A stretch of DNA of 64,000 nucleotides from contig JAKCPI010002671.1 in NCBI GenBank assembly GCA_023213315.1, positions 1 to 64,000 of the forward strand, in the 5' to 3' direction. The position numbers and the translations under genes are program-made. This stretch comes from Euborellia annulipes. Lineage: Eukaryota > Arthropoda > Insecta > Dermaptera > Anisolabididae. Positions within the stretch are counted from its first letter, which is position 1; every line of letters starts with the position of its first letter. The notes below the pieces were generated by a model. That model saw only the letters and a list, made by a program, of their open reading frames with translations, searched no databases and had not been told where the DNA came from. Below are positions 43,691 through 52,016 of this stretch, piece after piece.

Positions 43691-44021
43691 TTATTCTGGG
43701 AGCTTTATTGAACCTAGAGCATTCCAATGTGGCTGATATCTCCATATCTCCAATATAATCACATCACAGCCACAACCTCAAGCAATAGTCTTAATATGTA
43801 TTTAATTAGAATACAACACCCAGGAATTTTTGTCACCAATAATCGATGTGATATGTTTAGATACTACACATGTTATTTTATTTTGTTGTATGAATCCTCA
43901 TTTCTATTTAAATTTTATGAATTCCAAACTTGTGATACCAAACTCATTTATCTTGTGGAGTAAATTTTTCACCTATCTGATAAAACATTCAATAATTAAA
44001 CCGTTTAATCAAATTCTTATA

Positions 44022-44195
44022 ATCTTTTCGGTATTTGAGGCCATATTTAATTTATTTTATTTTCCATATAATTATCCAAGCATATTTAATCAATTAGTAT
44101 CCAATGTTTAAAATAAATGACTGTTAGATGAATTTATAATTGCACTGTCTGAGATCCGAACCCAATCCCATAGCTTTTAAGTTTAGTACTAAAAA
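44022..44195 (-). repeat. Decayed SINE-2
   Basis: In inverse order it shows the central module (CTTTTCGGTATTTGAGGCCA), an AGTATCCAATG block, AAATAAATGACTG and a B-box-like TGGGTTCGGATCTCAGACAG on the minus strand. The A-box part is mostly lost. The frames at 43727-44111 overlap it and are not genes. Confidence 0.65.
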
Positions 44196-44990
44196 ATTAT
44201 AAAATTAAAAAAGAAGTAATTATTTTTACTTGAAAAAAAAAATTAATTATTGTTGATAAAATTATTTTTTCCTGGTCTCTAAATTTTATATACTTTTTTT
44301 TTTACAGATTATAATGTTCCCGTGTATTTTTGCTTATATTTATGTAAGCCATTTTCATTGATAACGCACTAGTGTATACAAATTTTAATTGAATTTAATA
44401 TTATAAGTTTTGCTTGTTTTAATTTAATTTAAAAAATAATAACTTTTTTATTTTAAATATCTAATTACTGGCAAAAAATTAATAAAAAAAAATTCTAAAA
44501 CAATATCAATATAATGAAATTTCATAATTATTTTATAGTCAAATTAATGAAATTTTATTCAAAAATTCAAATTCAAAATTTTTATTTTTAATTAATTATT
44601 ATATAAAAAAAAAAATAGTAAATTTTATTTATTTATTGATATAAAATATTAAAAATTTTAATTTACATGCATAAAATTTTGATTAATTTAATAAAAAAAA
44701 AAATAAATAAATAAACGATTGGATGAATGATGAATGAAATTGCAATTTTCCGTCTCGTTGATTTGAGTTTGAGTATCGCAAACAAAACGAAATATAAATA
44801 AAACCAAGTGCAGCTCCCGCATACTTAGTTACTTACCTATGGACCTTAAGCTTAACTAATGCTAAACGCTTGTGACTTTTATTGTTCATTTAACAACCAT
44901 TCAAGTTCCCCTCAATGAATAAAAATGATATACTCTCCTACTTAAATGATTTATTATCGGATATAAATTAATCTTTTTTTTATTTTTGTT
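44196..44990. other. AT-rich interval upstream of the promoter island
   Basis: Very AT-rich DNA up to 44730, then 44745-44935 is more complex. No exon is clear. A T-rich tract at 44969-44993 ends in the acceptor-like TTTGTTTACAG. Confidence 0.4.
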
Positions 44991-44995
44991 TACAG

Positions 44996-45024
44996 TGTGT
45001 GTACCGTCTCGCTGATTGATGATG
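44996..45024 (+). other. Possible 29-nt micro-exon
   Basis: A strong acceptor (T-rich tract ending TTTGTTTACAG at 44995) and a strong donor (ATG followed by GTGAGTAG at 45025) bracket 29 bases ending in ATGATG. Both signals fit animal consensus. A short exon that starts translation, or an untranslated exon, would fit. It lies just upstream of the CpG-rich block at 45.1 kb. There is no second line of evidence, so chance remains possible. Confidence 0.35.
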
Positions 45025-45209
45025 GTGAGTAGATACGATTTTTATTTATTTATTTATTTTTTTTTTTTTTTTGGTTTGTTAGTAATGGCGGTCGGCGTGT
45101 GTGTTTTTCCCCGGTTTTGGTGTCTACCCCCACCACTCGGGTTGTGTGCCAAGATGGCTGCTAGGTCCCTGGGACCCACCCCCTATTGTCAAAGAAATAT
45201 GGGCCCCGG

Positions 45210-45223
45210 GTTGCCTAGGCAAC
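45210..45223. promoter_or_regulatory. X-box (RFX site), perfect palindrome
   Basis: GTTGCCTAGGCAAC matches the symmetrical RFX consensus, with a CCAAT box two bases away. Close X-box and CCAAT pairing supports a genuine regulatory site. Confidence 0.6.
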
Positions 45224-45341
45224 GACCAATAGGAGCCCTCGCCGTTGTCAGACCCCCACCCCTTAACAAAAACGCCAATTTAGAATGAAATTTATGTAAC
45301 TCAAGGTCTGTGGTTCGATACTCGTGTGAGGTCATCCGACT

Positions 45342-45351
45342 GCGCATGCGC
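45342..45351. promoter_or_regulatory. NRF1-type site GCGCATGCGC
   Basis: A perfect ten-base palindrome identical to the NRF1 consensus lies about 120 bp downstream of the X-box, in CpG-rich DNA. Confidence 0.6.
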
Positions 45352-45540
45352 GTTCCGAAAAGCGTCGCCGCTGCCGTCGCCCCCCTTTGGGGCGACCGCC
45401 GCCTCTTTGCTTTGCTTGCCCAGGTGGCTGACTTTTCTAGGCTGCCCTTACCTCTTAACATAAACGCCTTCCCCCCTCCCACTCCTATTACGTCATACCT
45501 TCTTACCAACTTGACTACTTCTCCTACCTAATTTAAATTT

Positions 45541-45872
45541 ATCATCTTTAAATAAAAAAAATAACTCTTTTTTTATATTATAATATCAAAAAAATATTAT
45601 TATATAATATTAATTAAAAACTATCTGTTCTAAAATATTATTAAAACAAATATCAACCTTTTTTTTCGAAATTCAAACTTGATTACTAATAGAAATTTTT
45701 AGTTAAAATATTTATTTAAGATTTTGGAGCATACTTGGTTACGTTTACTTCAAAATATTTATTTACTAATAATAAAAAAATCTTATTTAACCCTATATAC
45801 TCTCTTTACTTTTATTTATTTATTTATTTATTTCATATATATAATACTTAATATTTTTTTGTTAATAATTTT

Positions 45873-45909
<37 letters not shown>

Positions 45910-46234
45910 ACCTCTGATGATGTTTAATCGGGGTCCAAAATAAAAATATAATAAAACAATACACAAACACACATATTAATAAATACACTTGTTAATTTTT
46001 TTTTATAATAATCGTGATTTTATTTATTATTTAATCAATACATAAATATACAAACACTTTACATATATTGAGTGATACAAAAACAAACTTGCTCCGAAGA
46101 GAGGTAAATGTGAACTGAATTTTATTTTTAGAAAGTTTAACCCTTTTACAAAAAAAAGAATAAATGAAAAAAAAAATTAGAAAGTTCGTGTGTTCAACCC
46201 TTTAAGGTAAGCGGGTTATAAAATAGAAAGTCGA
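45541..46234. other. AT-rich spacer with TTTA repeat and A run
   Basis: A TTTA repeat lies at about 45813-45832 and an A run of nearly 30 bases at 45879-45906. The rest is AT-rich and has no feature. It separates the two CpG-rich blocks. Confidence 0.5.
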
Positions 46235-46681
46235 GTAAAAAGAGAGAGAGAGAGAAAAGGGGGAAGGTATGTATGTATGTTTGTGATTGGTTGTGTTTGT
46301 TTAAAGGGAGAGAGAGAGAGAGAGAAGTACATACTCTATGTGTGGGTTAAAGAGAGAGTGAGAGAGAGGCGTCGTCGTATCGCTGGCCGTCCCGAACACT
46401 TGGCGTTTCTCCCACGAGGACAAGTGGAGCCTCCTGTTACGTATACTGAAGGTATACCGGACAAGAATACACTCAGGATACATTCAGTATACGTACAGGG
46501 GGTTCTACATGAGCGTCAGCCAGCCGAAGAGTGCGTTCCAGTGAGAGCAGCTGCCCGGAAACATAGAGACGGTGTTAGGTGGGCGAGTGAGAAAGAGAGG
46601 TAATATGTGTGTTAGAAAGATAGAAGCTTACCTGTTAGAGAGAGAGAGAGAGTGTGTGTGTGAGAGAGAGAGAGAGAGAGT
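46235..46681 (+). other. GA tracts and CpG-rich block, possible 5' leader
   Basis: GA tracts occur at 46240-46255, 46308-46324, 46353-46365, 46638-46651 and 46661-46680. Between them 46370-46600 is CpG-rich and non-repetitive. It has an inverted repeat ACGTATACTGAA (46439-46450) and TTCAGTATACGT (46483-46494). The plus-strand frame of 108 codons is arginine and glutamate rich because of the GA tracts. A transcribed leader upstream of the ATG at 46682 is plausible, and so is a second promoter. Confidence 0.4.
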
Positions 46682-47104
46682 ATGAAGAGTAGTCCGTCTG
46701 GTCCACCCGACGCCCGTCGAGTGAGTCCGACGCCGAGCGTCCGCATCATCGCCGACGGCGGCGGTGGAGGCGACGGTGGCGCCCCTCCAAAAAGGGGGCG
46801 GGGCCTTTGCGGCGGCTGCGGGGGTGCGCAGCTGCCTTGCCAGCCACCCCGGGGGTTGCTGCTGCTGTTCCTGCTCCTGCTGCTGCATCCCAACATCCCA
46901 TTGACACATGCAATAATTAGCAGCGCGCCGTGCGTGCATCAGCGGATCGATCGTCCTTCGGGCGCAGCAGCACCGGCTACTAGCGCTTACGGCGGCCGCG
47001 TGTATAACTACCACCCCCACATCCGCTGTACCTTCTTCTTTCTTTTTCTATCTCTCTCTTTTTTTCTCTTCTTTTATTCCCACTTAATGGACAGTCGGGA
47101 TTAG
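46682..47104 (+). CDS. Hypothetical protein frame, possible first coding exon
   Basis: The frame of 140 codons is CpG-rich up to about 47030, unlike the surroundings. It begins MKSSPSGPPDARRVSPTPSV. Residues 22-50 are glycine, arginine and cysteine rich, followed by a leucine run (about 59-68) that could be a signal anchor or late signal peptide, then a polar segment with SAPCVHQRIDRPSG. After about residue 116 it enters a T/C-rich tract encoding phenylalanine and serine, which looks like an intron's pyrimidine tract (47031-47082) ending in GGACAG at 47095. A weak donor GTGTAT lies at 47000. So the real exon may stop near 47000. No homolog is recognised. The minus-strand frames of 94 and 130 codons over the same DNA are weaker. 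Confidence 0.35.
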   Translation: MKSSPSGPPDARRVSPTPSVRIIADGGGGGDGGAPPKRGRGLCGGCGGAQLPCQPPRGLLLLFLLLLLHPNIPLTHAIISSAPCVHQRIDRPSGAAAPATSAYGGRVYNYHPHIRCTFFFLFLSLSFFLFFYSHLMDSRD

Positions 47105-47694
47105 AATAAAGTATCCACGGTCGAATCAATACATCGGTTGGTTGGCTTTTCTCCTTTCACTTGCTATTCTCCTCCTAAAACACAAAATTCATAAAGTTAA
47201 ACTTAACACATCAGCTGTTATATCATATGTTTAAAGTTCCATGAGATTATTAAATACATTCAATATACGGGTAGATATATTCACAGCTCGAAAAAATAAA
47301 GTATTAAAATTTTATAGTCAAGGGTCTATAAAAATCTCACTTCTGATTTAGAGCCGAGTTAAGTGTTTCCGTGTAGATTGTGATACATAGTATTTTTTGG
47401 CGATTATGATATAATCTGATTAGGCTGTCCTTTTTTTTTCTAAAACTCTTTGTGGCCAAAATCACTTGAGTGGTTCTGAAAGCTATTGGAATATGAATTA
47501 AGCCAAAAAGCTAGAATCATATTTTATTAAGTAGGATAGAGAAAATAATAAAATAAGATTGCTAGAATATAAATAGCCTATATTAGGGAATCTCAACTGT
47601 GTTACGTACACTCCAAGTAATATAAACAAAGCTGTCCCGAGTTCATAAAAGAATAACCCATTTGGTAAAATTAGATTTAATTACACAAATTAAT
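47105..47694. other. AT-rich interval after the CpG block
   Basis: If the acceptor at 47095 is used, one frame stays open for about 45 codons (to about 47234) with a hydrophobic stretch (WLAFLLSLAILLL). That is too little to call an exon. The rest shows no feature. Confidence 0.3.
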
Positions 47695-48520
47695 CGAGAG
47701 TTGAGTGATGTACTGGTACGCCAGATTTTTTTGTGTTAAGGTATTTTAATTTGTGAGAATATATTAAATACAAATAGTAAAGCCCGCCGAAGGCGAGCAA
47801 ACGCATCAAATTTATTCTTGCTCACTGTTTGGAAATTTTGCGATTGCTCGCCGAAGGCGAAGCGAAAGTTTTAAATTTCCTTGACTGTCTTAAAGTTATA
47901 AATTTTCCTCTCTGATATGAAGTTTTAAATTTCCCTCCCTAGTTCCACTTTCTGTAAATCTGGCCAATCAGCGAGAGAACAGGGACAGGAAGTCAGTAGC
48001 TAGCGCTTTATATATAGTAATGATGATAATGATGATATAAGGAAAAAACTTATCATATTATAATATAAAACGCTAGTGGCTGACTTCCTGTCCCTGAATG
48101 TGCCTGTCAGGGCGCTGATTGGCCAGAAAAAAAACAAAGTGGAGTTAGAGAGGGAAATTTAAAACCTTATAATTTTGCAATTGCTCGCCAAAGGGACGTA
48201 GCCCCCTGGTAAGTGGTAAAGTCCGCCCAAGGCGGAAAGTAGAAGAGTGCTTCACACAATTTTTGAAAGGATAGTTTCAAAGCGCATCTAAAAAATTATG
48301 TATTAATTTATGAATTTTATTCAAAATCGTTAGAACTGATTTGATAAAAAAAATAAAAATCTTTGGGCGATTTTTTTAATACAAAAATTTCGTGTTACTT
48401 TTATTGTGGGGTACCTAATATAAATATGAAATTTCGTCCTTGTAGACGTTTTAATTTTTGAGATATTTTCTCGGAGACATTTTGCAGGACTCCCTTTTTT
48501 GGCTATTTTTTTGTTTTTCC
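47695..48520 (+). mobile_element. Old HINE copy I, split by a foldback element
   Basis: A decayed piece of the 5' hairpin is at about 47700-47745 (TACTGGTACGCCAGATTTTT, then TTGTGTT). After the insertion at 47777-48236 the HINE interior resumes at 48238: GCATCTAAAAAATT, TTCAAAATCGTTAGAACTGA, CCTAATATAAATATGAAATT and GAGATATTTTCTC. Similarity fades near 48500. The frame at 48499-48780 spans its end and is not a gene. Confidence 0.6.
47777..48236. mobile_element. Foldback element with direct terminal repeats, 460 bp
   Basis: The two inner arms (about 47925-48018 and 48058-48165) are inverted copies: CTGGCCAATCAGCG against CGCTGATTGGCCAG and CAGGGACAGGAAGTCAG against CTGACTTCCTGTCCCTG. The outer ends are direct repeats instead: TAAAGCCCGCCGAAGGCG on the left and TAAAGTCCGCCCAAGGCG on the right, each with a TTGCTCGCC block inside. 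A TATA/ATGATGATAATGATG centre separates the arms. Direct ends plus inverted core is unusual. The class is unknown. Confidence 0.75.
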
Positions 48521-48648
48521 ATTCCGGATGGTTATCTGACCTTTTTTTTTTTATCCCGAACATTCCTTTTCTTTTTTGTATCTTTATTTTCTCTTCCTTT
48601 TTGGCCCTCACCCATTTTCAATTATCAAATCAATTTTTAATAATTAAA

Positions 48649-49073
48649 TGTGACCGTCCACATGAAAAGGTACTAAATCTTCACTGGGCTAAATTTTCAG
48701 GAAAGCCGTATTTACTAAAAAAAATCGATTTTTTTATTAGGCTTATTTATTCCGAATCTCTAGTTCTTCGTCTTATATGATGAAATATTAGATTCATCAG
48801 AATTGATGTATTTTATATAAAAAAGTAAAAATTGAAAAAACAAGACAAAGGTGAGATAACAGAAAATTGACCAATCAAGCTTTAAACTCTTTTTCTCAAA
48901 ACTAGGTTTTTCATAAACAAAATTTTAAAAATTCATATCTTCCAATCAAAAAATGATAAAAAAAAATTCTAAAAATACCGGCTTGATCAGCAGGATGTGT
49001 CTCTGTACAGAAAGCATAAAAACTCAATTTTGACCCCGATGAAGATTTGGTACCTTTTCATGTGCCGGCCACA
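48649..49073. mobile_element. Inverted-repeat MITE, 425 bp
   Basis: Ends are TGTGACCGTCCACATGAAAA on the left and, inverted, TGTGGCCGGCACATGAAAAG on the right. They continue through AGGTACTAAATCTTCA and AGGTACCAAATCTTCA. The inverted repeats are about 40 bp. The target is unclear in A-rich flanks. There is no coding frame. Confidence 0.8.
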
Positions 49074-49080
49074 AAAACAG

Positions 49081-49240
49081 TTTTTTTTTAACACCCTTTT
49101 TTCTTATTCACACTCACACAGTCTTTTCGGCAACCTAGGCCATATAAGACTTTGACGATAACCGGTGATTAATTAATATTTATATTTGGGGTCCAGGCAT
49201 TCTTATTTAAGTCATTTGGTATCCAAATGTCTTAAAAAAT
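49081..49240 (-). repeat. SINE-2, 5' truncated, inverted
   Basis: A short T run is followed by TTATTCACACTCACACAGTC, the central module (CTTTTCGGCAACCTAGGCCA), the GACGATAACCGG block and the paired AAGTCATTTGGTATCCAAAT blocks. The tRNA-like head is missing, as in normal 5' truncation. It lies a few bases after the MITE at 48649-49073. Confidence 0.85.
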
Positions 49241-50280
49241 ACAGTATTAAGAAGGAATATATGCCTGATGTATTTATAAAAGTTAAATGATGCAGTTGTT
49301 TTTATTATTTTAAGGAATGCAGTCAAATGGGAAAAATATTAATTATGGCGCTTTGTATTAGCATTTCATTACATGAATTCAAGCTTGAAATCACTCAAGG
49401 TGACTTAAGCTCTCCAATAATGAGAAATTGTCTTTATATAAAAGTGTCTTTAAACAAAAATCGGGTAATCAAAATAAGTAATAGGCCTAGTTAAAATAAT
49501 AAAGAGAAAAAAACATTCATTAGTATAATCGTCTGTTCCATAAATTAAACAAAAAAAGAATAAATAAATTAGATAGTCTATTATTAAAAGTACTATTGAA
49601 ATTAGGCCATTTTTCATTAATTAGAAATACATGAATAAGAGAGGGGATAGAACTTTATTTATGGATATAGAAGTTAATGACCCGAATCTTACATGTGTTT
49701 TCATATACAGACAGCTGTTGTGCTTATATAATCTTATATTCAAATCGCTTTTTTTTTTGTCATTTATTTAGTGATCTGTGGTCAAGAAAAAATTTAATAA
49801 AATATATTATCTATTAACCAATCTAAAATAAATATTGTACTTAAATTTTTTTTTGTTATTAATTAATTTAGTAAGTAAAAGTCAATGTTTTATTAATTAT
49901 TATTGATGAATTGGTTTTTCAATAGAGTGTTTTTACAATTTTTCAAAGATTTAAAAATCCATTATAAGACGAGACCTGAAATTAGGGGGTAACTTTAGAA
50001 GAAGGATAAATACCCCCCCCCCCCCCCTCCATCAAGGTCTTGTCGTCGTCGCCAGCTGCCAGCGAAAAAAAAATCTGGAACTAGAGACAAGACAAGTTCC
50101 ATCTCAGCATCTCTTATTCAAGATTTTCTTGCTTTGTCGTGTGATCTTCTTAAACGTATAAAATAAATAAAAAAATTTCTCGATGAATGGACGATAAAAA
50201 TGAATTTGCAGATATTTAACACAAATTAAAAATATTTGGGAATTAAATTAGAGTTCACTAATGGTCTTGAGGAAGAAAAA
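49241..50280. other. AT-rich interval
   Basis: Mostly featureless. A small inverted repeat lies at 49968-50048: CGAGACCTGA with a G run against a C run and TCAAGGTCTTGTCG. It may be a mini-MITE. Confidence 0.4.
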
Positions 50281-51023
50281 TCTGGTGTGACTGTCGCACA
50301 GCACACAACTTTCTCTTACCTTCGGTAATCGAAAGTTGTGTACTGTGCTTGTCACACCAGATTTTTTGTGTCGACATGTATTTAGTTCCCGGCAGTAGGG
50401 AATATTTGAATTCAGATGTAAAATTTATAAGTATAGGAAAATATTTATATTTTGTTACCATGGCAACCATTTCTCCTATCTTTTCTATGGAGTGCAAGAG
50501 TAAAGTGGTCTTCAAACAATTTTGAGGGCAAAACGAGAATATACATTTGAAAGAGCATTTAAAAAATAATTGATTTTTGAATTTTAATCAAAATCGTTAG
50601 AGCGAATTTTGAGAAAATCGAAAAAAACTGAAAAAGTACATCAGTAAAGTACTAGTACTCTTTGGCCGATTTTGATTAAATTATTTTTCCGGTCCCGGGG
50701 GTGTTTAACTTATATATAAAATTTCAGCCTCATAGCTCAATTCCTTCATGCTTAAAAGTGAACACAGACACACACACCCACCCACCCACCCACCCACCCA
50801 CCCACCCACACACCCACCCACAGACAGACCATGTCGCGAAAACCACTTTTTTGGATTCAGGGGACCTCAAAACGTGAAGATCCATCAAAATCTCGACATC
50901 GAATTTTTGACATGAAACCAATACTTTCTCTCTATATAGGCCTATATATTACATATATAATCAAATAGGAAGAATAAAATGAGCAAGCAGCTAATTATAT
51001 TTCAATTTATTAAGAAACCAGGG

Positions 51024-51057
51024 CCGACGTTTCGGTCACATATGGGACCATCCTCAG
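51024..51057 (-). ncRNA. Hammerhead-ribozyme-like core, P2 left arm
   Basis: It is the exact inverse of the right-arm core at 51315-51348: CUGAGGA box, GGUC/GACC stem II and GAAAC-GUC on the minus strand. Because the arms are identical, both cores are equally preserved. Confidence 0.45.
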
Positions 51058-51314
51058 GGCCAGGTTAATGTCTGAAAATACATATAATCCTCGCCACGTT
51101 ATATTGGGCATTCACAATTGCATGCAGCTTAATCATGACAATGCCTCAAATTATGTTATTACCATACCATGGACAGAGAGTGAATCATTCACTCTCTGTC
51201 CATGGTATGGTAATAACATAATTTGAGGCATTGTCATGATTAAGCTGCATGCAATTGTGAATGCCCAATATAACGTGGCGAGGATTATATGTATTTTCAG
51301 ACATTAACCTGGCC

Positions 51315-51348
51315 CTGAGGATGGTCCCATATGTGACCGAAACGTCGG
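51315..51348 (+). ncRNA. Hammerhead-ribozyme-like core, P2 right arm
   Basis: CTGAGGA (CUGANGA), then GGTC, a short loop and GACC as stem II, then GAAA and CGTC. Upstream GGCC and downstream GGCC can form a short stem I, with ACC/GGT beyond. Stem III is minimal. An unpaired T sits between the CUGANGA box and stem II. The fit to the core is good, but catalysis is untested. Confidence 0.45.
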
Positions 51349-51589
51349 CCCTGGTTTCTTAATAAATTGAAATATAATTAGCTGCTTGCTCATTTTATTC
51401 TTCCTATTTGATTATCAACACTCAGCTATATACCTCCTTCAAATTACATATATACATAGGTAAGAGAAAGTAAAAATGACCAAGTCGTCATTTAAGAATA
51501 ATTTTAATTTTTTTTTTTCATAGAAATTTTTTTAAAGCCCTTTTTGGGTCTATTTAGGGGTTAGAATTTGATTTAATATATTTAAAATA

Positions 51590-51680
51590 CATAGTACCGA
51601 TGCCTACCCGGGAACATTCCACACGCTGATTTCTAGGGGTCACCAATTCCGAGCTCTCGCCGCGCTTGGCATCGCTTAGC
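51590..51680 (+). repeat. Dispersed repeat family R, copy 3
   Basis: GGGAACATTCCACACGCTGA and GGGGTCACCAATTCCGAGC match copies at 4250-4370 and 34360-34560. The later part diverges. It ends before the SINE-2 target site. Confidence 0.7.
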
Positions 51681-51723
51681 CCATTTCTTTCTTCTAAATT
51701 ATTAATTATAATTCCAGCATTGT

Positions 51724-52002
51724 GCCCACGGGGCTTGGAGTAGTTGGTAGCGTGTCTACCTTCTATACCGAACGTCGCGGGTTCAGACCCCAGGCAGTCC
51801 GATAATTTTATTTAAGGCATTTGGATACCAAATGACTTAAATAAAAATGCCTGGACCCCAATATGTATAATACTCATTAACGGATATCGTTTAAAGTCTT
51901 AAATGGCCTAAGTTGCCGAGAAGACTGTGTGAATGAGTGTGTGAATGTGAGTGTGAATGAGAAAAAAGTGTGAATGTTTTATATCTTTAAAAAAAAAAAA
52001 AA
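51724..52002 (+). repeat. SINE-2, complete reference copy, 279 bp
   Basis: The tRNA-like head starts GCCCACGGGGCTTGGAGTAG, with A-box TAGTTGGTAGCG and B-box GGGTTCAGACCCC (about 51778-51790). Then come the paired blocks (AAGGCATTTGGATACCAAAT), ATGCCTGGACCCC, the central module (AAGTCTTAAATGGCCTAAG, GCCGAGAAGAC), a GTGTGAATGAGTG-rich tail and a poly-A tail. A perfect 14-bp target duplication AATTCCAGCATTGT flanks it (51710-51723, 52003-52016). This fixes both ends of the family and shows LINE-type integration. Confidence 0.95.
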
Positions 52003-52016
52003 AATTCCAGCATTGT

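Larger units (their letters stand above)
43339..43750. mobile_element. Inverted dimer of a Penelope-like unit (palindrome P1)
   Basis: Two inverted arms of about 200 bp meet near 43540 (around AGATTTATTTCTGATT). Each arm has a conserved order outward from the centre: GGCTCCTGT, AAATTTTATTATTGGCAAAT, GTGCACTTG, TTATGTGT, then a hammerhead-like core, then TTATTCTGGGAG and TTATTGAA. The arms differ by small indels and substitutions. The right end has an extra 13-base stretch and the terminal GGCTGATATCTCCATATCTC. It is a relative of the palindrome at 50960-51412, but older. Confidence 0.85.
45120..45420 (+). promoter_or_regulatory. CpG-rich promoter candidate with four consensus motifs
   Basis: A 300-bp CpG-rich block has a YY1-like AAGATGGCTGC (45151-45161), a perfect palindromic X-box GTTGCCTAGGCAAC (45210-45223), CCAAT at 45226-45230 within GACCAATAGGA, and a perfect NRF1 site GCGCATGCGC (45342-45351). 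These are well-known elements of animal CpG-island promoters. The X-box is bound by RFX factors, common in ciliary and neuronal genes; NRF1 marks housekeeping and mitochondrial genes. The sense YY1 motif suggests plus-strand transcription, toward 46 kb. Frames on both strands here (up to 106 codons) show no domains. Confidence 0.6.
50960..51442. mobile_element. Perfect palindromic Penelope-like insertion (P2), 483 bp
   Basis: Bases 50960-51412 form a palindrome with arms of about 226 bp around a single C at 51186. I saw no mismatch on reading the arms against each other. A 30-base unpaired end follows (TATCAACACTCAGC and on). A perfect 12-bp duplication ATTACATATATA flanks the insert (50948-50959 and 51443-51454). 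The intact HINE copy A shows the uninterrupted target. Each arm has a hammerhead-like core near its outer part. Inverted partial dimers with variable target duplications are known for Penelope-like elements. No reverse transcriptase is present, so it is non-autonomous. Confidence 0.9.
50281..51476 (+). mobile_element. HINE copy B, full length, split by a palindromic insertion
   Basis: The 5' hairpin is at 50281-50362 and the body lines up with copies A and C. The microsatellite is changed to CCCA repeats (50776-50820). The element reaches the 3' hairpin and stops at 50959, then resumes at 51443 and ends with GGTAAGAGAAAGTAAAAA at 51476. The interruption is the insertion listed next. Frames of 63-85 codons on the minus strand are shared with other HINE copies, which shows they are by-products of the repeat. 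Confidence 0.9.

Noticed and set aside
46628..47020. Minus-strand frame of 130 codons opposite the candidate exon
   Set aside because: It ends in a GA-derived leucine-serine run and has many alanine repeats from CpG-rich DNA. The plus-strand frame is the better candidate.
50760..50822. Possible CRISPR or satellite array
   Set aside because: It is a CCCA/CACA microsatellite inside HINE B, without spacers.
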